From NCBI GenBank assembly GCA_003994795.1, contig AP018269.1, positions 3,457,677-3,521,676 on the forward strand: 64,000 nucleotides of DNA, in the 5' to 3' direction. How positions within the stretch are numbered: position 1 is the first letter of the stretch; each line of letters opens with the position of its first letter. This DNA is from Cylindrospermum sp. NIES-4074. GTDB taxonomy: Bacteria; Cyanobacteriota; Cyanobacteriia; Cyanobacteriales; Nostocaceae. The notes under the pieces were generated by a model. That model ran no database searches, had not been told where the DNA came from, and saw only the letters and a program-made list of their open reading frames with translations. Position numbers and translations under genes: made by a program. This document shows positions 49,385 through 56,168 of the stretch, piece after piece.

Positions 49385-51028
49385 ATGACACAAGTAGAAG
49401 CTCGGCATACGCCTCATCCGACGGCGTGGAAATGGCAGGATTATTTTACATTTAATGTTGACCACAAGGTAATTGGGATTCAATACCTAGTGACGGCGTT
49501 TGTGTTTTATCTGATTGGTGGACTGATGGCGATCGCCATTCGCGCCGAATTAGCGACACCAGATTCAGATTTACTTGACCCGAATTTGTATAACGCTTTC
49601 ATGACCAACCACGGGACGATCATGATCTTTTTATGGATCGTTCCCAGTGCTATTGGCGGTTTTGGTAACTATCTAGTACCGCTGATGGTTGGTGCTAGAG
49701 ATATGGCATTTCCCAAACTGAATGCGATCGCCTTTTGGTTAAACCCCCCCGCAGGTTTATTACTGTTGGGTAGTTTCATTTTTGGCGGTTCCCAATCAGG
49801 CTGGACAGCTTACCCACCATTGAGTTTAGTCACAGCCAACATCGCTCAAACCATGTGGATTTTGGCGATCGTTTTGGTGGGAACTTCCTCAATTTTAGGT
49901 TCGGTGAACTTTGTGATCACCATCCTATTTATGAAAGTTCCCAGCATGAAATGGGATCAAGTGCCCTTGTTTTGCTGGGCAATGTTGGCAACTTCCATCC
50001 TCGCACTGCTTTCTACACCAGTGTTAGCAGCGGGTTTGGTGTTGCTGTTGTTTGACTTAAACTTTGGCACCTCCTTCTTTAAACCAGATGCCGGTGGCAA
50101 CGTAGTTATTTACCAGCATTTATTCTGGTTTTATTCTCACCCGGCAGTTTATTTAATGATTCTGCCCATCTTCGGCATCATGTCCGAAGTCATTCCCGTC
50201 CATGCGCGGAAGCCAATTTTTGGTTATAAAGCGATCGCCTATTCCAGCGTCGCTATCTGCGTCGTCGGTTTGTTCGTCTGGGTACACCATATGTTTACCA
50301 GCGGCACATCCGGGCCGATGCGGATATTCTTCACCATCACCACTTTGATTGTCGCTGTACCCACTGGTGTGAAGATATTTGGCTGGGTTGCAACCCTGTG
50401 GGGTGGCAAAATTCGCTTCACCAGCGCCATGCTATTTGCGATCGGCTTATTATCCATGTTCGTCATGGGTGGCTTAAGCGGCGTCACAATGGGAACAGCA
50501 CCCTTTGATATTCATGTCCACGACACATATTATGTAGTCGGACACTTCCATTACGTCCTATTTGGCGGTTCTGTGTTTGGTATCTACGCCGGTATTTATC
50601 ACTGGTTCCCCAAAATGACAGGACGCAAGCTAAATGAATCTTGGGGTCGCGTTCACTTTGCCCTCACCTTCATTGGCACCAATCTCACATTCCTACCCAT
50701 GCACGAATTGGGTTTACAAGGAATGCCCCGACGAGTTGCCATGTACGACCCGCAATTTGTCAACCTCAATGTAATTTGTACCATTGGTGCATTTGTTTTG
50801 GGGATATCAGTATTACCTTTTGCCTACAACATCATTCAAAGTTGGACTAAAGGTGAAGTAGCCGGTGATAATCCTTGGGAAGCTTTGACCTTAGAATGGA
50901 CAACCAGTTCTCCACCCATCATTGAAAACTGGGAAGTTCTACCTGTTGTAACTCATGGCCCCTACGATTATGGTCATGGTCATAGTGCTAAAGCAAAACC
51001 ATCCACCACATCAGAAGCTAGTGCTTAG
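49385..51028 (+). CDS. coxA: Cytochrome c oxidase subunit I (heterocyst cox2-type)
   Basis: 547 residues, twelve predicted membrane helices. Heme and CuB ligands are visible: MTNHGTIMIFLWIVPSAIGG (heme a His), WFYSHPAVYLMILPIFGIMS (CuB His and cross-linked Tyr), WVHHMFTSGTSGPMR (CuB His pair) and DTYYVVGHFHYVLFGGSVFG (heme a3 and a His). It reduces oxygen to water and pumps protons; in heterocysts such an oxidase helps keep nitrogenase microoxic. The 66-bp gap to coxB contains GGTCATT-type heptamer repeats. The following coxC is 782 bp away across a tandem array. Confidence 0.95.
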   Translation: MTQVEARHTPHPTAWKWQDYFTFNVDHKVIGIQYLVTAFVFYLIGGLMAIAIRAELATPDSDLLDPNLYNAFMTNHGTIMIFLWIVPSAIGGFGNYLVPLMVGARDMAFPKLNAIAFWLNPPAGLLLLGSFIFGGSQSGWTAYPPLSLVTANIAQTMWILAIVLVGTSSILGSVNFVITILFMKVPSMKWDQVPLFCWAMLATSILALLSTPVLAAGLVLLLFDLNFGTSFFKPDAGGNVVIYQHLFWFYSHPAVYLMILPIFGIMSEVIPVHARKPIFGYKAIAYSSVAICVVGLFVWVHHMFTSGTSGPMRIFFTITTLIVAVPTGVKIFGWVATLWGGKIRFTSAMLFAIGLLSMFVMGGLSGVTMGTAPFDIHVHDTYYVVGHFHYVLFGGSVFGIYAGIYHWFPKMTGRKLNESWGRVHFALTFIGTNLTFLPMHELGLQGMPRRVAMYDPQFVNLNVICTIGAFVLGISVLPFAYNIIQSWTKGEVAGDNPWEALTLEWTTSSPPIIENWEVLPVVTHGPYDYGHGHSAKAKPSTTSEASA

Positions 51029-51136
51029 TGGATTTACGCATGGGCAGGGTGTGGGGTGTAGGGAAGATAAGAAAAATGACAGGTGATGGTGTTTCCTGTT
51101 AAGAGTGTTCCAACTTCAAAAATATCCCAAATATTG

Positions 51137-51180
51137 TGTAGAACAGGCGTCTCGCCTGTTTGCGGGCCACCCTACGGGAT
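51137..51180. repeat. Short hairpin repeat downstream of coxA
   Basis: AACAGGCG-TCT-CGCCTGTT forms a perfect 8-bp stem with a 3-nt loop, followed by GCGGGCCACCCTACGGGAT. This is a common dispersed cyanobacterial hairpin and could weaken coxA-coxC read-through. Confidence 0.55.
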
Positions 51181-51310
51181 AATTTATGAAAGTGGATTAC
51201 TTTTAAGAATTCCCTATCACGTATCTCCCTTGCATTCTTTTCCCCATCTCACACCTTGTCTAAACGAATAGCTTTAGTGAGTGAGTCCTAAGTGTGTTAC
51301 TAATCTCGGA

Positions 51311-51645
51311 GTTCCCACCTTTAGGGTCGAAGTTTCCACCTTTAGGGTCAAAGTTTTAAGCTTTAGGGTCGAAGTTCCAAGCTTAAAGGTCGGAGTTCCA
51401 AGCTTAAAGGTCGGAGTTCCAAGCTTAAAGGTCGGAGTTCCAAGCTTAAAGGTCGGAGTTCCAAGCTTAAAGGTCGGAGTTTCAAGCTTTAAGGTCGAAG
51501 TTCCAAGCTTTAAGGTCGGAGTTTCAAGCTTTAAGGTCGAAATTTTTCCACCTTTAGGGTCGAAGTTCCAAGCTTTAGGGTCAAAGTTCCAAGCTTTAGG
51601 GTCAAAGTTCCAAGCTTTAGGGTCAAAGTTCCAAGCTTGAGGCTG
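51311..51645. repeat. 21-bp tandem repeat array inside the cox operon
   Basis: About 15 full copies plus one partial of a 21-bp unit of the type GTTCCAAGCTTAAAGGTCGG+A, each centred on AAGCTT or ACCTTT. One unit is 23 bp (near 51539-51561). Because 21 is a multiple of three, long open frames run through it on both strands (51281-51640 plus, 51274-51690 minus) and encode only the repeats VGVPSLK and FKLGTPT; neither has a ribosome site. The array lies between coxA and coxC. Confidence 0.9.
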
Positions 51646-51810
51646 ACACGGAAAATATATGAACCAAGACTTACGCAAGAACTCTCTCAAATCCTTCTTT
51701 CTTTGTGTCCTTTGCGTCCTTTGCGGTTCGTTTCTTCATGATTTCGTGTAAGTCCTGTCAGTCTACCTTTACTTGACCCTTACTGAGCATTTATTCAGAG
51801 TGTAAATAAC

Positions 51811-52395
51811 ATGACCGTAGCAACGACAAGCGAACATCACGAAGCACATCAAGATTTACGAGTTTGGGGACTGTTAACATTCCTCATTTCTGAATCCCTG
51901 ATGTTTGGGGGATTTTTTGCCACATTTTTGTTCTTTAAAGGCACAACAGCAGTTTGGCCTCCAGAAGGAACAGAAGTAGAATTATTTTTGCCCACAATCA
52001 ACACCGTTATCCTGCTTTCCAGCAGTTTCGTGATTCACTTAGGTGACGTAGCGATTAAAAAGAATAACGTCAAAGCAATGCAGTTGTGGTATGGAATCAC
52101 CGCACTCATGGGGGCGATTTTCTTAGCTGGTCAGGTTTATGAGTACATGAACTTGGGTTACGGACTGACAACCAACGTTTTTGCGAACTGCTTTTACCTG
52201 ATGACAGGGTTTCACGGTTTGCACGTTTTTATCGGATTAGTGTTTCTTTTGAGTGTGATTTGGCGATCGCGCGTTCCCGGTCGATATACTGCCACCCAAC
52301 ACACCTTCATCGAAATGGCAGAAATTTACTGGCACTTCGTAGACATCATCTGGATTGTTCTCTTCACCTTAGTCTACATTCTCAGCGTTATTTAA
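51811..52395 (+). CDS. coxC: Cytochrome c oxidase subunit III (heterocyst cox2-type)
   Basis: 194 residues with five predicted membrane helices, the short bacterial subunit III form. LRVWGLLTFLISESLMFGGF, TVILLSSSFVIHLGD, LTTNVFANCFYLMTGFHGLH and FIEMAEIYWHFVDIIWIVLF are characteristic; the conserved Glu in ISES and the HGLH histidines are present. It stabilises subunit I. The start at 51811 follows a 782-bp gap from coxA that holds the 21-bp array, so it may need its own promoter here, although the gene order coxB-coxA-coxC is standard. Confidence 0.93.
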   Translation: MTVATTSEHHEAHQDLRVWGLLTFLISESLMFGGFFATFLFFKGTTAVWPPEGTEVELFLPTINTVILLSSSFVIHLGDVAIKKNNVKAMQLWYGITALMGAIFLAGQVYEYMNLGYGLTTNVFANCFYLMTGFHGLHVFIGLVFLLSVIWRSRVPGRYTATQHTFIEMAEIYWHFVDIIWIVLFTLVYILSVI

Positions 52396-52491
52396 ATATA
52401 GGCATTGGGAACTGGGGATTAGGAATTGATAATTACCCCCCATCTCCCCTGCCTCCCCCATTTCCCCCCTCTCCTCATTCAGGAGGTAATT

Positions 52492-52977
52492 ATGCAAGTT
52501 GATTCTCAAAGATTCTCATGGTTTCAAGTACCAGAAGATGTCAAAGAGTTATTAATCTTGGCATCCAAGACCTGGGAAAATACCGCAGAATCTGAAAAAT
52601 ATATGCAACAAGCTTTAGCCAAAGCTGGGGAAAATTTCGATGTTCTAATTTCTGCCTATAGATTTTTTTACTATAAAAATAATTTCCCTCTCGCTTTGCG
52701 AACAGTAGTTAAGGTGACAGACAAAATTAAAGCGTCTGAGCAATTTCCTGACAACTGGCAGCAGCTAAAGCCAATATTAGTTAAGCGTAAAGAAGAACCC
52801 CAAATCAGATTATACCTAAATGCTTATGCTGCCTCTGGATTGGTATTAGCTAAACTGGGAGAGTTAGAACAAGCGAAAGAAATCAGCGCCAGAGTTAAAG
52901 AGATTGACGAAAAAAATGATTTTGGTGCCGGCATCCTTCTAGATATTTTGACACGTCCACCAGAAGAGGAAGATTGA
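52492..52977 (+). CDS. Conserved hypothetical protein after coxC, helical-repeat type
   Basis: 161 residues from ATG 52492, preceded by AGGAGGT at ideal spacing; an upstream in-frame start at 52426 is only translated spacer. The sequence is helical and TPR-like: ASKTWENTAESEKYMQQALA, FDVLISAYRFFYYKNNFPLA, LYLNAYAASGLVLAKLGELE, QAKEISARVKEIDE. I do not recognise a named family. Close spacing (96 bp) and strand suggest co-transcription with coxC, so an assembly or accessory role in the heterocyst oxidase is possible but unproven. Confidence 0.7.
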   Translation: MQVDSQRFSWFQVPEDVKELLILASKTWENTAESEKYMQQALAKAGENFDVLISAYRFFYYKNNFPLALRTVVKVTDKIKASEQFPDNWQQLKPILVKRKEEPQIRLYLNAYAASGLVLAKLGELEQAKEISARVKEIDEKNDFGAGILLDILTRPPEEED

Positions 52978-53013
52978 TTTGTCATTGGTCATTAGACATC
53001 TCCGAGCAAGAAT

Positions 53014-53041
53014 GTAGAGACGTTACATGTAACGTCTCTAC
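53014..53041. repeat. 28-bp perfect palindrome, family P copy 2
   Basis: The half-site GTAGAGACGTTACA is followed by its exact reverse complement; this is the intact form of the site interrupted at 54626-54727. Confidence 0.8.
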
Positions 53042-53096
53042 AAGGGTTATGGATGACGCATATTTAATTTTTGGATATGTCTCTTATACCATTTCT

Positions 53097-53188
53097 CTTA
53101 AACCTTGATACATATGATTTATCCTAGCCCCCCTTTTTAAGGGGGGTTGGGGGGATCTCATTTGTTTCAACTTTATGGGGAATTGGTA
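53097..53188. repeat. Palindromic MITE-like repeat, family A copy 2 (intact form)
   Basis: Runs from TACCATTTCTCTTAAACC to TATGGGGAATTGGTA, with ends that are inverted repeats of each other and a central CCCCCCTTTTTAAGGGGGG palindrome. About 92 bp. It ends 16 bp before the first possible start of the cupin gene, so it forms that gene's leader. Confidence 0.75.
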
Positions 53189-53204
53189 TTAGCAGAAAAA
53201 ATTA

Positions 53205-53840
53205 TTGAACACCGACATTTTAAAAGTTATGAAAGGTAAGGATTGGCTTGTAACTGGAGATGGGCAGCATCAAGCCTGCAAATCAGTAAGAGCATGGGAT
53301 TTGTTGCGTGATAACTATCGCCTTTATCGCTTTTTAACCGAGGTAGAGGATGTTCTAAATAATGCCGAAGATGAAACTAGCTGTCTGCCAGAAATCAGAA
53401 TGTTAGTCAGGCGATTAATTCTCAATTCTTACTGGGTGAGAAGTCAATTTTTAGCACCTGATGCAAAAACAGGAGCTTCTGTTTTATTAATGTACGATGA
53501 GTTGGGTTTTCCCTTAACCGTGCAAACAGTCACATTTGCACCAGGGACAAAATCCACAATTCATAATCATGGAACTTGGGGAGTAGTGGCAGTATTAAAA
53601 GGTGAAGAAAAAAATACCTTTTGGCAGCGAACTCCTACACCAGAGTTTCCTGATAAAATTGAAGCAACGGGAGAAATAACTCTATCTGCTGGTGATATTA
53701 TTAGCCTAACTCCCGATGCAATTCATAGTGTGCAATCAGTAGGTGACGAACCGACTGTTACTTTTAATATTTATGGCGAAACTGACCCAAAACAGAGATT
53801 TGAGTTTGATGCAGTTAAACATATTGCTAAAAAGTTTTAA
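53205..53840 (+). CDS. Cupin-fold protein of the cysteine dioxygenase family
   Basis: 211 residues if the TTG at 53205 is used, 203 from ATG 53229. The cupin metal site is in KSTIHNHGTWGVVAVLKGEE (two His of the HxH motif) and the second cupin motif in LSAGDIISLTPDAIHSVQSV (third His). The pattern follows bacterial type I cysteine dioxygenase-like enzymes, which oxidise a thiol to the sulfinate. The actual substrate may differ. A repeat element directly upstream makes the start uncertain. Located between the cox2 operon and the nitrogenase-associated gene. Confidence 0.8.
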   Translation: MNTDILKVMKGKDWLVTGDGQHQACKSVRAWDLLRDNYRLYRFLTEVEDVLNNAEDETSCLPEIRMLVRRLILNSYWVRSQFLAPDAKTGASVLLMYDELGFPLTVQTVTFAPGTKSTIHNHGTWGVVAVLKGEEKNTFWQRTPTPEFPDKIEATGEITLSAGDIISLTPDAIHSVQSVGDEPTVTFNIYGETDPKQRFEFDAVKHIAKKF

Positions 53841-53988
53841 GCAGAACGGCAGGAATTTAAATAACTCTTTAAGGTAGTAATAGGTGGTAATTAACCAATA
53901 AAAAATAAGGTGCATTTACCTATTACCACTAATGACTAGATATTTAATGACATCAAACAACTGAATAACCAGAATAACGAGCACCGGA

Positions 53989-54092
53989 CGACTAGAAGTC
54001 GCGGCTACCAGAACAAAGCCTGCCTCCGCAGGCTCTGAAATCTTTTAGTCCACGGAGGTGGACTTCGTTCTTATAGCCGCGACTTCTAGTCG
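53989..54092. repeat. Inverted-repeat element with 19-bp perfect arms
   Basis: CGACTAGAAGTCGCGGCTA (53989-54007) and TAGCCGCGACTTCTAGTCG (54074-54092) are exact inverse copies. Inside are two further hairpins, GCCTGC-CTCC-GCAGGC and GTCCACGGAGGTGGAC. The outer GACTTCTAGTCGTTAGGGC continues as a partial direct repeat to about 54115. It lies 50 bp upstream of the nitrogenase-associated gene. Confidence 0.8.
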
Positions 54093-54141
54093 TTAGGGCT
54101 TCCAGTCGTTAGGGCTGAATATCATTTAGGAGAATGGTTAA

Positions 54142-54603
54142 ATGGCAAGAGTAATATTCTATGAAAAACCAGGCTGTAGAGGTGGTACAAAGCAAAAAGT
54201 TTTGCTCACAGCCGCAGGACATGAGGTAGTAGCTTACAGTCTGCTAACGGAACCTTGGACAGCCGATCGCTTGCGGTCATTTTTTGGCGATCGCCCCGTT
54301 AGCGAATGGTTTAACCGTTCTGCACCCGCAATCAAGTCTGGGGAAGTGGTTCCAGAAACCATTGACGCTGAAACTGCTTTACTGCTAATGCTCAGAGATC
54401 CGCTGTTAATTCGTCGTCCCTTGCTTCAAGTTGGCGATCGCCGCGAAGTTGGTTTTGATGTCGAAAAACTCGATGCTTGGATAGGCTTAAAACCCGTAGA
54501 CGAATCCCTGCAAGCAGTCAGCGAAAGCCTGATGAGTCAAAACCTACAAGGCTGCGCTCACGGTAATAATCACCACCACGAACCGGGAAAGTGTAAGCAT
54601 TAA
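54142..54603 (+). CDS. Nitrogenase-associated protein, ArsC/Spx fold
   Basis: 153 residues, with AGGAGA upstream of ATG 54142. The thioredoxin-like ArsC/Spx fold is indicated by VIFYEKPGCRGGTKQKVLLT at the N-terminus and RDPLLIRRPLLQVGDRREVG in the second half. The family found with nif genes is known as nitrogenase-associated protein, with unclear biochemistry. The tail, CAHGNNHHHEPGKCKH, is rich in His and Cys and looks metal-binding. Position at the end of the patB-fdxB-cox block fits a role in heterocyst nitrogen fixation. Confidence 0.85.
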   Translation: MARVIFYEKPGCRGGTKQKVLLTAAGHEVVAYSLLTEPWTADRLRSFFGDRPVSEWFNRSAPAIKSGEVVPETIDAETALLLMLRDPLLIRRPLLQVGDRREVGFDVEKLDAWIGLKPVDESLQAVSESLMSQNLQGCAHGNNHHHEPGKCKH

Positions 54604-54625
54604 AGCGCAATACACATTACACAAT

Positions 54626-54727
54626 GTAGAGACGTTACAGATGATTTATCTTAGCCCCCCTTTTTAAGGGGGGTTGGGGGGATCTTATTTGTTTCAACCT
54701 TATGAGGAATTGGTGTAACGTCTTTAC
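54626..54727. repeat. Palindrome P interrupted by a family A repeat
   Basis: Left half GTAGAGACGTTACA (54626-54639) and right half TGTAACGTCTTTAC (54714-54727) are the two halves of the palindrome seen intact at 53014. Between them lie 74 bp of family A (TAGCCCCCCTTTTTAAGGGG and so on), placed exactly at the dyad centre. The left terminal repeat of family A is missing here. Confidence 0.85.
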
Positions 54728-54754
54728 ATAATTAATTCACATCAGAATCGCTGT

Positions 54755-54797
54755 AATTAAAGCGCTTGGAATGTTTGCCATTCTAAGCGCTTTAATT
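54755..54797. terminator. Long perfect hairpin
   Basis: AATTAAAGCGCTT (54755-54767) pairs perfectly with AAGCGCTTTAATT (54785-54797), and GAATG/CATTC extends the stem inward. No T-run follows, so it may be a factor-independent processing site or a leader structure of the next small gene. Confidence 0.45.
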
Positions 54798-54842
54798 TAG
54801 GTCTGCTCTTGACACTTGATGGTTTCAGGTAACTGTGTTGCA

Positions 54843-55028
54843 ATGGGTATATTCCATCACCGCAGCAAAATCTATGGAACCGACAACATTAGCGATCGCG
54901 ATGCCACAATATTTCTTACCAAAGCACTAGAAAAATCCGGTGAGAACTTCAGCGACAGTTTGACGAAAATAGTTAATGATGCACTTACCAAAATCCGCAA
55001 ACCTTCCCCAGAGACAGCAGAGGCATAA
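54843..55028 (+). CDS. Small hypothetical protein upstream of the DUF29 gene
   Basis: 61 residues from ATG 54843 (MGIFHHRSKIYGTDNISDRD); an upstream in-frame ATG at 54816 is possible. The remainder (ATIFLTKALEKSGENFSDSL, TKIVNDALTKIRKPSPETAE) is helical and charged. I do not recognise the family. Only three bases separate its stop from the DUF29 start, so the two genes are surely co-transcribed, and a two-protein unit is likely. Confidence 0.5.
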   Translation: MGIFHHRSKIYGTDNISDRDATIFLTKALEKSGENFSDSLTKIVNDALTKIRKPSPETAEA

Positions 55029-55031
55029 GCG

Positions 55032-55463
55032 ATGGAAGAGTTATTAGAACTTAAGGATTTACTGATTAGTGGCAATATCTCAGAAGCATTGCTGCTAGTC
55101 GAGGAAATGACTGAGATGAGCAAAGATGATAAGCTCAACAAAATTATTAGCTTTGGCATTATTTTACTACTGCACTTGATTAAGCAAGAAGCAGAGAAAC
55201 GGACAACACGCTCATGGGAAGTATCAATTCGTAATTCCGTGCGGCACATTCAACGCACCAACAAGCGACGCAAAGCAAACGGCAACTATTTTACAAAAGC
55301 CGAATTGCAAGAAATGCTAGAAGAAGCCTATCAATCTGCTTTGGAACAGGCATCATTAGAGGCGTTTGAAGGCAGGTATGAAGCCGAAGAAATCGCCGAA
55401 ATGATAGATCGCACCACAATTATCAATCAGGCGATCGCATTAATCTTGGGAAATGAGGCATGA
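55032..55463 (+). CDS. DUF29-like family protein
   Basis: 143 residues, all-helical. ELLELKDLLISGNISEALLL, then MIIL-like IISFGIILLLHLIKQEAEKR, TTRSWEVSIRNSVRHIQRTN and FTKAELQEMLEEAYQSALEQ resemble the DUF29 family, abundant in cyanobacteria and of unknown function. Some members occur in toxin-antitoxin-like pairs, and here a 61-residue gene precedes it by three bases. There is no signal peptide. The assignment is by general pattern only. Confidence 0.7.
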   Translation: MEELLELKDLLISGNISEALLLVEEMTEMSKDDKLNKIISFGIILLLHLIKQEAEKRTTRSWEVSIRNSVRHIQRTNKRRKANGNYFTKAELQEMLEEAYQSALEQASLEAFEGRYEAEEIAEMIDRTTIINQAIALILGNEA

Positions 55464-55572
55464 GCGAACAACCACAGATTCGGCAGGGACTGTTTACCGC
55501 TGATAGCTGAATGCTGATGATATTATGCGATCGCCATAACTGATATTTTATAACTAGATACCAACACAACTA

Positions 55573-56130
55573 ATGCAGATAGAACAGGACGATCAAATAG
55601 TCACGGTAGTTATTTCGCAACTTGTCAAACCTGGCAGCGAAACGGCTTATGAGGCTTGGCTGAAAGATATTACAACCGTTGCCAGAACCTATACTGGCCA
55701 TTTAGGCACAAATATCATTCGTCCCCATCCCGGTGTGAGATCAGAATATGTCGTTATCTTCCGATTTGACGGCTATGAAAATTTGAAAGCCTGGATGGAA
55801 TCACGCGATCGCGAATACTGGCTAAATCAAGCTAAACCTTTAATTCAATCTGACCCCCAAGTGCAGCAAATCCAGGGAATAGAAGCTTGGTTTTCTATTC
55901 CTGGTCAACCGTTGAAAACCCCACCACGCTATAAAACTGCATTGCTTACCTGGGGTGCTGTGTACATTTTAATTAATCTTCTCGGCATCTTCCTTGCTCC
56001 CTTACTTCGTAATTTACCTTCCTTTATCGCAGCGCTCATCACTTCTGGCATTATGGTTACATTGCTAACTTATGTGATCATGCCAAGAGTGAGCCGTCTG
56101 TTTAGCAAATGGCTTTATGCTAAATCGTGA
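55573..56130 (+). CDS. Antibiotic-biosynthesis-monooxygenase-like (ABM) domain membrane protein
   Basis: 185 residues. An N-terminal ABM-type ferredoxin-like fold domain (about 8-95: VTVVISQLVKPGSETAYEAW, YTGHLGTNIIRPHPG, YVVIFRFDGYENLKAWMESR) is followed by two membrane helices (LLTWGAVYILINLLGIFL and IAALITSGIMVTLLTYVIMP). The combination is widespread in bacteria as a conserved membrane protein. Catalysis is not demonstrated. It lies 38 bp upstream of the DUF2252 gene, likely in one transcript. Confidence 0.83.
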   Translation: MQIEQDDQIVTVVISQLVKPGSETAYEAWLKDITTVARTYTGHLGTNIIRPHPGVRSEYVVIFRFDGYENLKAWMESRDREYWLNQAKPLIQSDPQVQQIQGIEAWFSIPGQPLKTPPRYKTALLTWGAVYILINLLGIFLAPLLRNLPSFIAALITSGIMVTLLTYVIMPRVSRLFSKWLYAKS

Positions 56131-56168
56131 TTTGACACCCTTCAGGTAAACAAAAGCTGGGGAAGACA

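Noticed and set aside
51311-51645. Regular repeats suggesting a CRISPR array
   Set aside because: Units are directly adjacent with no unique spacers, and no cas gene is near.
51274-51690. Two overlapping open frames of 119 and 138 codons on opposite strands
   Set aside because: They are a translation of the 21-bp tandem array; both lack ribosome sites and encode only the heptapeptide repeat.
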